64,000 nucleotides of DNA from Pseudomonas nitroreducens (lineage in GTDB: Bacteria > Pseudomonadota > Gammaproteobacteria > Pseudomonadales > Pseudomonadaceae), in assembly GCF_024170165.1 (NCBI RefSeq), contig NZ_JALJXP010000011.1, positions 186,001 through 250,000 on the forward strand, written 5' to 3'. Every line of letters begins with the position of its first letter. The first letter of the stretch is position 1. The notes beneath the pieces were generated by a model that saw only the letters and a list, made by a program, of their open reading frames with translations, was not told the origin of the DNA and ran no database searches. Below, in pieces: positions 45,199 through 54,097 of the stretch. Made by a program: the position numbers and the translations under genes.

Positions 45199-47742
45199 AT
45201 GTCGACAATCGCCCTGCACAGTCTTGCACAGCATGGTGCGGCGCTGCCTCGCCTGCCCCGCCAGCACCTGCCCCGCGAACGGCTGCATGCCAGCCTGAGC
45301 GCCACCGAGTGTCGCCTGCGCCTGCTGGTGGCGCCGCCCGGCTGTGGCAAGACGGTGCTGATGAGCGAGTGCGCGCGCCTGGCGCCAGCTGGCACCCGCG
45401 TGGTCTGGCTGGGCCTGGGCGGTCGGGCGCTCGAACCCGAACAGTTCTGCGAGCGTCTGGGCGAGGCGCTGGGCGTGCCCTGGTCGGGCGAAGCGGCCCT
45501 GGCGGCCTGGCTGGAAAACGCCAGCGAGCCGGTCTGGCTGATGCTCGACGACTATCCCCGCGCGCCCGATCCCGCCCTCGACGACTGCTTCGATCGCCTG
45601 CTCGCCGTGGCCTCGCCGCAGATCGGCTGGTGGCTGGCGAGCCGCCGCCGCCCGGCCTGCAACCTCACCCGCCTGCTGCTCGAAGGCGAGTTGCTGGAGC
45701 TGGGCGCAAGCGCTCTGGCACTGACCCAGTACGAACTCGATGCCTACCTGCAGACCGCCGGCCTGGAATGGCCGCAGGCCCAGCGCCAGGCGCTGCAGGA
45801 TGCGACCCATGGCTGGTTCGCTGGCGTGCGCCTGCGCCTGCTCAGCCTGGGAGCTGAACCTATCGCGCCCTGCGCCACCCAGGTGGCCGAGACCGGCAAC
45901 GGCCTGCTGCAGGACTACCTGCAGCGCGAAGTCCTGGCGAGCCTGCCGGCGGAGCTGGCAGAAACCCTTTGCGGCCTGGCGCAGGTCGCCCGCTTCAACC
46001 GCGAACTCTGTGCTTACCTGTTCGACGAACCCGGCCTGGGGTTGGACGGCCTGCAGGACTGGGGCGTGCTGATCGAGGCGGTGGACAACACCCAGCACTG
46101 GTTCCAGGTGGCCCCCATGGTCGCGGAGGTGCTGGCGAGCCTGTCGCGCTGGCCGGCGGCGACCCTGCACCGGCGCGCCTGCCAGTGGTTCACCCAGTGC
46201 GGGGAAATCCACTCGGCGTTCGAGCATTCGCTGTACGCCGAGCAGCCGGACGTTTCCGCCAGCCTGCTGCAACGCCTGACCGAGGAGCAATTGCTGCATG
46301 GGCGCAACGTCGAGCGTGTGCTGCAACTGCGCGAGTCGCTGCCCGAGGAGCTGCTGTGCAGCACACCACGCCTGCTCATTCTCAACGCCTGGACGCTACT
46401 GTTCGTCGGCCGCCTGGATGACGTGGAAGCACTGCTGACCGGCTTCGACCGCTTCCTGCCGATGCCCGGTGAACACCGCCAGCGCGCGCTGATCGCCCAA
46501 TGGCAGGGCCTGAGCGGCATGCTCACCCATGGCCGCGGCCTGCCCGGCTCCCGCGAGCAGCTGCGCGAAGCCCTGCAGCACCTGCCCGAGGAGGCCTGGG
46601 CGCAAACCCTGATCTGCCTGTCCGCGCTGACCCAGCAGGCCCAGGCCGAGGGGCGCCTGGCCGAGGCACGACTGATCAACCGCGAGGCGCTGCGGCGCGC
46701 ACGCCTGCAAGGCAGCACCACCTTCGAAGCGCTGCTGGAACTGGACCGCGCCCAGTGGCTGGAGCAGCGCGGCGAGCTGCAGCGTGCCGATGCGCTGCTG
46801 GCGCGGGTGCAGGAATACCTCGACGAGATGCGCATCACCTGCAACGCCATGGCTGGCCGCGTGGCCCTGCGCCGGGGCTGGCTGTGCCTGCGCCAGGGGC
46901 GTGACGAGGAGGCCCGGGAGCTGTTCATCGCCGGTCTCAATGAAACCCGGCGCAGTCACGACCCTAGCCTGATCTACGGTTTTACCGGCATGGCCTGGCT
47001 GGACGCAGTGGACGGAGATACGGACGGCGCCTTCAGCCGTCTGCTGGAAGTCGAGCGGCTGATGCAACTGCAGCATGTTCCCGAGCCGATCTACCGCGGG
47101 CCGCTGCTGCTGGCCAGTGGCGCGCTGAACCTGCGGCAGAACCGTGCGGGGCCGGCGCGGGAAGTCCTGCAGCGCGTGGCCTCGCGATATCGCACCGACC
47201 GCCTCTGCCCGCCGGCGGCGGCGCCGGACCAGATACTGCGAGTCGAACACCATTTGGCGCTGGCCGAACTCTATGACGGCGACGTGGACGCCGCCCTGCA
47301 GCGCTTGCTGGCGATGCTCCCGGACCTGCTGCGCCAGGGGCGCAACACCCTGGCGTGCGACGTCTGGCTGGGGCTGGCCGAGGCGCACTTCATCGCCGGC
47401 AGCCTGGAAGAGGCGCGCAGTGCGCTGGACCAAGGGGTCTCCCTGGCCCAGCGCTTCGGCCTGCTCTCGACCCTGCGCGACACCCAGCGCCGCCAGCCCG
47501 GCCTGTTCGGCCTGCGCCCGCACTCCGGTGAGATGGCCCCGCACAACCTGCTGAGCCTGCGCGAGCTCTCGGTACTGGAGCTGATCGCCCGAGGCTGCTC
47601 GAACCTGGAAATCGGCGAGCGGCTGTATATCTCCCTGCACACGGTGAAGACCCACGCGCGCCGGATCAACGGCAAGCTCGGCGTGGAGCGCCGCACCCAG
47701 GCGGTCGCGCGGGCGAAGGAGCTCGGCCTGCTGAAGGTCTGA
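45199..47742 (+). CDS. MalT-like LuxR-family transcriptional regulator
   Basis: 847 residues. The P-loop APPGCGKT is at about residues 45-52, and the Walker B-like VWLMLDDYPRAPD near 115. WFAGVRLRLLSLG ends the STAND domain, then TPR-like helices run to about 770. The C-terminal LuxR domain reads LSLRELSVLELIARGCSNLE and ends GVERRTQAVARAKELGLLKV. GGAAGAAG precedes the ATG at 45199. It directly follows the DUF1302-DUF1329 pair and is probably its activator; the paralogue at 3-2096 may serve a sister locus. Confidence 0.93.
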   Translation: MSTIALHSLAQHGAALPRLPRQHLPRERLHASLSATECRLRLLVAPPGCGKTVLMSECARLAPAGTRVVWLGLGGRALEPEQFCERLGEALGVPWSGEAALAAWLENASEPVWLMLDDYPRAPDPALDDCFDRLLAVASPQIGWWLASRRRPACNLTRLLLEGELLELGASALALTQYELDAYLQTAGLEWPQAQRQALQDATHGWFAGVRLRLLSLGAEPIAPCATQVAETGNGLLQDYLQREVLASLPAELAETLCGLAQVARFNRELCAYLFDEPGLGLDGLQDWGVLIEAVDNTQHWFQVAPMVAEVLASLSRWPAATLHRRACQWFTQCGEIHSAFEHSLYAEQPDVSASLLQRLTEEQLLHGRNVERVLQLRESLPEELLCSTPRLLILNAWTLLFVGRLDDVEALLTGFDRFLPMPGEHRQRALIAQWQGLSGMLTHGRGLPGSREQLREALQHLPEEAWAQTLICLSALTQQAQAEGRLAEARLINREALRRARLQGSTTFEALLELDRAQWLEQRGELQRADALLARVQEYLDEMRITCNAMAGRVALRRGWLCLRQGRDEEARELFIAGLNETRRSHDPSLIYGFTGMAWLDAVDGDTDGAFSRLLEVERLMQLQHVPEPIYRGPLLLASGALNLRQNRAGPAREVLQRVASRYRTDRLCPPAAAPDQILRVEHHLALAELYDGDVDAALQRLLAMLPDLLRQGRNTLACDVWLGLAEAHFIAGSLEEARSALDQGVSLAQRFGLLSTLRDTQRRQPGLFGLRPHSGEMAPHNLLSLRELSVLELIARGCSNLEIGERLYISLHTVKTHARRINGKLGVERRTQAVARAKELGLLKV

Positions 47743-47747
47743 GGCTG

Positions 47748-48557
47748 CTAGTGCAGCGCCTTGGGCGGCACGCTGATCTCGGCCAGGCGCTGGGCCAGGC
47801 GCATCTGCTCGGCGGGATCGTCGCTGAGCAGCATGGCGCGCTCCAGGTCGTAGCGCTCCGCCTGCGGGCAATCCAGCACGTGGTAGAGGTCGGCGCGGGC
47901 GAGGTGATCGCCGGCACTGGGCGCTCCCAGTTCCAGTACGCGCTGGGCATCCTTCAGCGCCGCCAGCGGTTCCCCGGCGGCCAGGTGCAGGTGGCGCAGA
48001 TTGCGCGACAGGCGCTGCAGCATGTCGGCAGCGCTGGCGGTGCGCAGGTGCTCGGCGGACAGTGCGGCGTTGGCGCCCATCTGCCGTGCCAGCAGGTCAC
48101 GGCAGTCGCGGGTATAGAGGCGGCGGCCGGTGGCGGGGTCGAGCAGATGATCGGCGCCGGGTACGCGCAGCAGGAAACGTCCGGGGAAGTTCACGCCGAC
48201 CAGGGTAATGCCGTTGCGCCGTGCCATCTCCAGGGCAATCAGCGCGAGCGACAGCGGCTGGCCATGGCGGCGCTGCAATACCTGGGGGAGCAGGGCGGCG
48301 CGCGGGTGCAGCGGGTACTCGTCGTCCTCGGCGAAACCCAGCTCGCTCAGCCGGCGCAGCAGGAACTGCGCGCGCTCCGCATCGCCGATGCCCTGGGGCA
48401 GGGCCACAGCGACCTGGTGCGCAAGCGAGTCGAACAGCCGCAGGGCCTGCTCCGGCGGCAGGTGCGGTTCGTGCTCGGCGGCGATCCACAAGGCCGCTTC
48501 GAACAGGGCGGGCGGGTCCTGGGCAAGACAGGCAAGACAGGCTTGACGCGGGTCCAT
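47748..48557 (-). CDS. SirB1 family protein (transglutaminase-like with TPR)
   Basis: 269 residues. The SirB1 pattern is HPRAALLPQVLQRRHGQPLSLALIALEMARR (in parts), then VNFPGRFLLRVPG and LLDPATGRRLYTRDCRDLL, followed by a C-terminal TPR-like stretch. The transglutaminase catalytic Cys of active enzymes is not evident (GQPLSLAL where they have ...C), as in most SirB1 proteins. The function is unknown. A GGAG site precedes the ATG; it is convergent with the LuxR gene (5-base gap). Confidence 0.92.
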   Translation of the reverse strand: MDPRQACLACLAQDPPALFEAALWIAAEHEPHLPPEQALRLFDSLAHQVAVALPQGIGDAERAQFLLRRLSELGFAEDDEYPLHPRAALLPQVLQRRHGQPLSLALIALEMARRNGITLVGVNFPGRFLLRVPGADHLLDPATGRRLYTRDCRDLLARQMGANAALSAEHLRTASAADMLQRLSRNLRHLHLAAGEPLAALKDAQRVLELGAPSAGDHLARADLYHVLDCPQAERYDLERAMLLSDDPAEQMRLAQRLAEISVPPKALH

Positions 48558-48712
48558 GGCGTTCTCCGGCTGACCCTGCGGTTGTAACCGGAGCGCCGGG
48601 CACTCGTCCAGTGGTACGGTCGTCGCCCGTGAAGGTGTTGTGACAGGCGCTGCCTATACTGAAGGGGGTCCGCCTGCGGACCGCCGTCCACCCCCAGCAA
48701 GGGAGCGCCGCC

Positions 48713-49732
48713 ATGTTCGACATGATGGAAGCCACCCGGCTCGAGTCGCTGCATCTCTTCCAGGACCCGGCCACGGGACTCAAGGCCATCATCGCCATCC
48801 ACAACTCCCGCCTCGGCCCTGCGCTGGGAGGGTGCCGCTATCTGCCCTACCCCAGCGACGCTGCGGCGCTGCGCGATGCCGCGCGCCTGGCCCAGGGCAT
48901 GAGCTACAAGGCGGCGCTGGCCGGCCTGCGTCAGGGCGGCGGCAAGGCGGTGGTCCTGCGCCCCCCGCACGTCAACAATCGTGGCGAACTCTTCGAAGCC
49001 TTCGGCCGTGCGATCGATTCCCTGGGCGGCGCGTACATCACGGCGGTGGACAGCGGTACCTCCAGTGCCGACATGGACTGCATCGCCCAGTTCACCCGCC
49101 ATGTCACCAGCACCACCCATGGTGGCGACCCTTCACCGCACACCGCCCTCGGTGTGTTCGCGGGCATCCGCGCCAGCGCCCAGGCGCGCCTGGGCAGCGA
49201 TGACCTGGACAGCCTGCGCGTGGCGATCCAGGGCCTGGGCAATGTGGGCTACGCGCTGGCCGAACACCTGTCGGCCGCGGGGGCGGAGTTGCTGGTCAGC
49301 GATATTGACGCCGGCAAGGTGCAACTCGCCGTCGAGCAACTGGGGGCCCGCCCGGTGCCCAACGAAGCGCTGCTCACCACGCCTTGCGACATCCTGGCGC
49401 CCTGCGGGCTGGGTGGCGTGCTGACGTCGAACGTCGTCGGCCACCTGCGCTGTGCCGCCGTGGCCGGGGCGGCCAATAACCAACTGGCGCACCCGGACGT
49501 CGCCGATGAGCTGGAGGGACGGGGCATCCTTTACGCGCCGGATTACGTGATCAACTCCGGCGGGTTGATCTACGTCGCCCTGCAACATCAGGGCGAGTCC
49601 TTGCCGACCATCACCGCGCATCTGTCGCGCATTGCCGAGCGCCTGACCGAGGTCTATGCCCACGCCCAGGCCGATCACCGTTCGCCGGCGCGCATCGCTG
49701 ACGTGCTGGCCGAGCGGATTCTCTACGGGTAG
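48713..49732 (+). CDS. ldh: Leucine dehydrogenase (Glu/Leu/Phe/Val dehydrogenase)
   Basis: 339 residues. Substrate-domain blocks are GPALGGCRYLPY and GMSYKAALAGLRQGGGKAVV with the substrate-binding Lys66 and catalytic Lys78. The NAD motif is GLGNVGYALAEHL, and GAANNQLAH is the late Asn block. It deaminates branched-chain amino acids to keto acids with NAD. GGGAG precedes the start. In PAO1 the same gene (PA3418, ldh) is, in memory, next to a pyruvate dehydrogenase-like operon that is absent here. Confidence 0.94.
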   Translation: MFDMMEATRLESLHLFQDPATGLKAIIAIHNSRLGPALGGCRYLPYPSDAAALRDAARLAQGMSYKAALAGLRQGGGKAVVLRPPHVNNRGELFEAFGRAIDSLGGAYITAVDSGTSSADMDCIAQFTRHVTSTTHGGDPSPHTALGVFAGIRASAQARLGSDDLDSLRVAIQGLGNVGYALAEHLSAAGAELLVSDIDAGKVQLAVEQLGARPVPNEALLTTPCDILAPCGLGGVLTSNVVGHLRCAAVAGAANNQLAHPDVADELEGRGILYAPDYVINSGGLIYVALQHQGESLPTITAHLSRIAERLTEVYAHAQADHRSPARIADVLAERILYG

Positions 49733-49748
49733 GCGGGCCGAAGCCGGT

Positions 49749-50627
49749 TCAGTCGAACTCTGCCAGCAACGCGCCGCCTGCTCGCTTGCAGGCGGCTTGT
49801 TGCGCGGGGCTGAGCTGGTGACGCCAGACGTCGAGGCGGCTGGTGTCCGGCGGCAGGGTCGTGCGCCACTGCTGGTGCAGGCGTTGCTCCTTGCTGACCA
49901 GCAGCTGGCCATTGCTTTGAAAGCGAGCCTGGTGCTCTTCGAGGCGAGCGGCCGAACCCAGGTGGTAGTCGAGCATCGCCGGATGGAAGTCGAGTTCGAT
50001 GAACTCGCAGATGCGCCTGATCTGTGTTCGGGGCTCGTTGAGCAACTGGTCGTAGCGCACTTCGAGATAGGGCAGGCCCTGCCCCTGCTGGCGAGCATCG
50101 CCGATCAACTGCGCCCAGCGCGCTGTCAGCAGTTCCGGTTCGCGCTCGGGAGCGAACCAGGTCCGCCCCCAGGATAAGGCGACGTCTCGACCATCGCGCA
50201 GGATATGGATGAACCGGGCTTCCGGTAACTGCTCGGCGACAGTGCGCATGTGTTGCAGGTAGGAGGGCGTCTTGTCGCCGAAGCGGGATTTTCCCAGGCG
50301 CGCGGCGTAGAGGCTGTAGAACAGCCGCAGCACCTGCGCGAGGTCAGCCGGTTCTGGCAGACGGGCCGCGGCATCGATGAAGTGGTCCGCGTCCAGCGCG
50401 AAGTCGGCCCAGGCCGGAGCGGACTCTGGCAGCAGAGTCAACTGCCGGGCCAGTTCGGCGGCCGGAGCTGGATTGTGCAACAGGGCTGCGTTGAGCAGGA
50501 AGCCGGTTTCCGGAGGAATCGCCAGCTGTGGGTGCGCATCGAGAATGAAGCGCAGCAATGTCGTGCCCGAGCGTGGCACGCCAACAATGACCGGCATGGG
50601 CCGGGAGTCTTGTGGTTGTCCACTCAC
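49749..50627 (-). CDS. Sulfotransferase family protein
   Basis: 292 residues from GTG. VIVGVPRSGTTLLRFILDAHP is the PAPS 5'-phosphosulfate loop (PRSGTTLLR); FIHILRDGRDVALSWGRTW is the 3'-phosphate motif (RDGRDVALS). It should move sulfate from PAPS to a hydroxyl of a glycan or lipid. The GTG start is chosen because it overlaps the upstream stop (GTGA) with GAGGG before it; the internal ATG at 50597 lacks a site. It is the last gene of the glycan operon. Confidence 0.9.
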   Translation of the reverse strand: MSGQPQDSRPMPVIVGVPRSGTTLLRFILDAHPQLAIPPETGFLLNAALLHNPAPAAELARQLTLLPESAPAWADFALDADHFIDAAARLPEPADLAQVLRLFYSLYAARLGKSRFGDKTPSYLQHMRTVAEQLPEARFIHILRDGRDVALSWGRTWFAPEREPELLTARWAQLIGDARQQGQGLPYLEVRYDQLLNEPRTQIRRICEFIELDFHPAMLDYHLGSAARLEEHQARFQSNGQLLVSKEQRLHQQWRTTLPPDTSRLDVWRHQLSPAQQAACKRAGGALLAEFD

Positions 50628-51736
50628 CGCAATAGTCCCTCGAGCAGCACATCGACGACGCGCTCCTGCGCCGTTTCTGTCAGGGTGGGGTAGAGCGGCA
50701 GGCACAGCACCTGACGGGATGCCTGCTCAGCGTTGGGCAGGGCTTCATGGCGGCAACGGTTGGCGAAAGCAGGTTGCCGGTGGGCGGGCGTCGGGTAGTG
50801 GACGGCTACCTGGATACCTGCCTTGCGCAGATGTTCGGCGAGGCGGTCACGTTCCTCGAGGCGCACGGCATACTGGGCGTAGACCGAGCTTGCACCGGCC
50901 AGCATCCCCTGACGCCGCAGGCGGTTGTCGGCTTCGGCCAGTCCCAGGTCGTAGCGTCGCGCTATCGCCTGCCGACGGGCCAGCTGTTCCGGCAGGCGTC
51001 CAAGGGCCACCAGCAGTGCACAGCACGACAACGCATCCAGCCGTCCGTTGGTACCCACCGAACTATGCAGGTACTTGGCGGACTGGCCGTGATCGCGGGC
51101 CTCGCGAATGCGCTGGGCGAGCTGCTCGTCCTGGGTGAACAGGGCGCCGCCCTCGCCAGCGCCGCCGAAGGGTTTGGTGGGGAAGAAACTGGTGCAGCCG
51201 ATGTCGGCCAGGCCGCCACTGCGTCGGCCGTGAAGCGTCGCGCCGTAGCTCTGTGCGGCATCCTCGATGACCCGCAGGCCGTGCTCGCGGGCCAGCGCAT
51301 TGAGCGCGTCGAAGTCGGCCGGCTGTCCGAACAGCGAGACGGCGATGATCGCCCGGGTGCGCGGGCCGATCAGCCGGGCGCAGGACTCGATGTCGATATT
51401 GAGCGTCTCGGCATGGATATCGGCCAGCACCGGTGTGGCGCCCTGTAGCAGGACGGCTTCGATGGGAGCGGCGAAGGTGAACGCCGGCACTATCACTTCG
51501 TCGCCCGGGCCGATGTCCAGGGCCATCAGCGCCAATTGCAGGGCCATGGTCCCGGAGCTGCAGGTGAGGGCGTGGGCGACACCGCAGTCGGCCTCCAGGA
51601 GCCGCTGCAGCTCCTGCACTTCGGGGCCCATGATGAAATGCCCATGCTCGAACAGGCGGGCTACCCTCGCCAGCACTTCGTCCTTCAGCGGCTGCCAGTC
51701 GGCCACCAGGTCGATGAAGGGAACCGCAGTCGTCAT
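50624..51736 (-). CDS. DegT/DnrJ/EryC1/StrS sugar aminotransferase
   Basis: 370 residues. The PLP lysine is Lys188 in SFFPTKPFGGAGEGG; SSGTMALQLAL, DEVIVPAFTFAA and VIEDAAQSYGA are the other PLP blocks, and HYPTPAHRQPAF the late one. It puts an amino group on a keto-sugar nucleotide. With the oxidoreductase upstream and the acyltransferase at 54934 it could make a 3-acylamido sugar as WbpB-WbpE-WbpD do. The start at 51736 has GGAG; its stop overlaps the sulfotransferase GTG. Confidence 0.94.
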   Translation of the reverse strand: MTTAVPFIDLVADWQPLKDEVLARVARLFEHGHFIMGPEVQELQRLLEADCGVAHALTCSSGTMALQLALMALDIGPGDEVIVPAFTFAAPIEAVLLQGATPVLADIHAETLNIDIESCARLIGPRTRAIIAVSLFGQPADFDALNALAREHGLRVIEDAAQSYGATLHGRRSGGLADIGCTSFFPTKPFGGAGEGGALFTQDEQLAQRIREARDHGQSAKYLHSSVGTNGRLDALSCCALLVALGRLPEQLARRQAIARRYDLGLAEADNRLRRQGMLAGASSVYAQYAVRLEERDRLAEHLRKAGIQVAVHYPTPAHRQPAFANRCRHEALPNAEQASRQVLCLPLYPTLTETAQERVVDVLLEGLLR

Positions 51737-51755
51737 TCGTTGCTCCGGGAATAAA

Positions 51756-52661
51756 TCACAGTACGGTTTCTGCCCTCTGGCAGCCAGTGCGGATGCGTTC
51801 ACCCAGCAGGACCGCTTCCAGGGCCTGGCTGCCCAGGGCGATGGGCGAGGGCTCGCCGCGCAGCGCCATCAGGAAGGCCTGTGCCTGCCGTGTCAGGGCG
51901 TCCGGCTCGTGGCTGGCGTAGCGTACGTCCAGGTCGATTACCCGGTTCGCCAGGTCACCCTCGTAGAGTCTTACCTGGCGCTGCCGGCGGTCGCTTTCAC
52001 GGCACGCGGTCAGGTTCACCCGGCGACCGTTGGCGTAATTCAATTGGCAGCGGACGTGCGACAGTTGGCCGTCCTGCCGGCGCCATTCGAGCAGGCGCAG
52101 CTCTTCCTCGGGAGCCCCGAGGGTATCCAGCAGCCAGTCGAGGTCATGGATCATCAGGTCCTGCACCACGTCGCTGTCGCCGCGCGGCGAGCCGGGTGGA
52201 GGAGGGGCCGCGCGTATCACCTCGACGCAGGGCGCATGACCGGAGAGCGCGCTGCGTGCCAGGTGCAGAGCGGGGTTGAAGCGTTCGCTGTGGCCCACGG
52301 CGAGGAGTGCGCCGCTGTGCCGGCTGGCGTCGATCAGTTGCCGGCAGCCGGTGAAAGTCAGCGCCAGGGGCTTCTCCACCAGACAATGGATGCCAGCTTC
52401 GAGCAGGGGCAGGGCGCTGTCGACATGCTGGTCGCTGGGCGTGGCGATGACCGCAGCGTCCACCCGGCCCAGCAGTGCCCTGGCGTTATCGAAGCAGGTC
52501 ATGCCCTGGGCCGTCGCCCAGGCGATCTGCCCGGGGTCGCAGTCCACCAGCGTAGTGAGCCGGACATCGGGCAGGCGCTGCCAGGCCGCGCAGTGCAGGC
52601 GGCCCATCTTGCCGAGACCGACGACCGCAATGCGCAATGGCTTATCGGGAGCTGTGCTCAT
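51756..52661 (-). CDS. Gfo/Idh/MocA family sugar oxidoreductase
   Basis: 301 residues. RIAVVGLGKMGRLHCAAWQR is the NAD-binding start, EKPLALTFTGCRQLI has the conserved Lys, and QDLMIHDLDWLLDTLG has the active-site His/Asp. The start at 52661 overlaps the upstream stop (ATGA). It would oxidise a sugar-nucleotide hydroxyl to the ketone that the next gene's aminotransferase uses. It is shorter than WbpB but of the same superfamily. Confidence 0.92.
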   Translation of the reverse strand: MSTAPDKPLRIAVVGLGKMGRLHCAAWQRLPDVRLTTLVDCDPGQIAWATAQGMTCFDNARALLGRVDAAVIATPSDQHVDSALPLLEAGIHCLVEKPLALTFTGCRQLIDASRHSGALLAVGHSERFNPALHLARSALSGHAPCVEVIRAAPPPPGSPRGDSDVVQDLMIHDLDWLLDTLGAPEEELRLLEWRRQDGQLSHVRCQLNYANGRRVNLTACRESDRRQRQVRLYEGDLANRVIDLDVRYASHEPDALTRQAQAFLMALRGEPSPIALGSQALEAVLLGERIRTGCQRAETVL

Positions 52662-54097
52662 CCTCTGCGCAACCATCGCCTGAGGCTCCGGTAGGGGGCG
52701 AGGGCACGCCAGGCGCGCGAGTCGAGAAGTTCGGCAAGGTCGGACTCGGTCTTGCGCAGGCGCTGCTCCTGCGCGGTTGCCTGGTGCTGCCACTGCTGAT
52801 TGCGCAGCTCCCATTCCGACAGTTGGCTCTGCAACTGCCGGTTGTGCTGTTCCTGCTCGGCGAGCATCGCCTGTAGTTGCTGGTGCTGCTGCTCCTGTTC
52901 GGCCATCCGGGCCTGCAAGTGCTGGCTGTGCTGCTCCTGCGCGGCCTGTTGCGCGCCGCAGCCCTGTAGGTGTTCGTTGAGCTGGCGGAGCTGCCCTTCG
53001 GCGTGGGTGAGGCTTTGCTGCAGCTGCCCGGCATGGTGTGCGGTCTGGTACTGGCTCTTGAGGGTCGGCGCGAGCCAGCGCAGATAGGCGGCTCCCGCTC
53101 GCAGCTGGGATTCGGGCGTCGAGGTGCCTTTGCCGTTCGCGGACTCATCGATGAGTTGCGCATAGATCTGCAGCCAGCGATCCACCACGCGTTCCATATC
53201 GGCATCCTGGCGAATCCAGTCGCTGACCCGACGTGCGTCCTGGCTGTCGTAGCGCTGGATCTGCGCCAGCAGGGTATCTTCGTCCAGCGGCAGGCGCTGC
53301 ATGCTGCGCACGCCGAAGTTCAGGCGGCGCAGCTCGGCCAGGTTGTCGCTGCGCACCATGCCGGCGAGGCCCACCTGATCGGCAACCATGACCGCGCAGC
53401 CGCTGGCCATGGCCTCGATGGCGGCGCGAGCCTTGGCGAACACCAGGTCATAGTTGCCCAGAATCCGGGCCGGTTCCTTGACCGAGTTGCCCGAGCCGCT
53501 GCCGACCACATCGACCTGCTCGATGCCCGCGCGATGGCAGGCGTTGCGCATGGCTTCGAGGGCAGGCTGGCCAGCCGCGTAGTTGCTGAAGATCAGTGCG
53601 GAGCGTGGACGCTCGGGCAATGCCGGGCGTTGTTTGAAACGCTGCAGATCGACGAAGTTGTACAGCACTTCGCAGCGCTCCGGGGGAATACCCGGTGTCG
53701 TCAGCAGACGCTCCAGGCACAGGTCGTCCACGGCCAGGTAACGACCGATGGCGGGCAGAGCCGGAGGAACTTCCTCCCAGGGCAGCCAGCCGTGGCAGAT
53801 GTACAGGGCCGGCACGCGGGGGAAGTGCAGCATCGCCGTGACCGCATCCAGATGGTGCTGGCCGTGGATGACGTCGGGCGGAGTATTCAGCGCATTCAGG
53901 TCGTCGATCACCGGAACGGTGGCCCGCCGCAGCTCCTCGGCGACTTCGCCGAGCTGCGAGCTGTACGCCACGGGCAAGTGGCCGCGGCGCATGAGTGCCA
54001 GCGCCAGGTCGCGGACGTAGAGTTCGGAACCGGCACGGCCGCCCAGGGTGTTGTTGGTGATGAGCACACGCAAGGGCTTGAAGGTCGCTTCAGACAT
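52658..54097 (-). CDS. Glycosyltransferase with C-terminal coiled coil
   Basis: 479 residues. The N-terminal about 330 residues look like GT4: VLITNNTLGGRAGSELYVRD, ICHGWLPWEE, EVLYNFVDLQRF and IEAMASGCAVMVADQVG (sugar-nucleotide site). Residues about 370-455 are a Gln/Glu-rich heptad region (AEQEQQHQQLQAMLAEQEQH in type). The end SRAWRALAPYRSLRRWLRRG is a basic motif found at the end of many O-antigen and rhamnan glycosyltransferases, probably for membrane contact. It overlaps the BKACE gene by 8 bases. Confidence 0.88.
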   Translation of the reverse strand: MSEATFKPLRVLITNNTLGGRAGSELYVRDLALALMRRGHLPVAYSSQLGEVAEELRRATVPVIDDLNALNTPPDVIHGQHHLDAVTAMLHFPRVPALYICHGWLPWEEVPPALPAIGRYLAVDDLCLERLLTTPGIPPERCEVLYNFVDLQRFKQRPALPERPRSALIFSNYAAGQPALEAMRNACHRAGIEQVDVVGSGSGNSVKEPARILGNYDLVFAKARAAIEAMASGCAVMVADQVGLAGMVRSDNLAELRRLNFGVRSMQRLPLDEDTLLAQIQRYDSQDARRVSDWIRQDADMERVVDRWLQIYAQLIDESANGKGTSTPESQLRAGAAYLRWLAPTLKSQYQTAHHAGQLQQSLTHAEGQLRQLNEHLQGCGAQQAAQEQHSQHLQARMAEQEQQHQQLQAMLAEQEQHNRQLQSQLSEWELRNQQWQHQATAQEQRLRKTESDLAELLDSRAWRALAPYRSLRRWLRRG

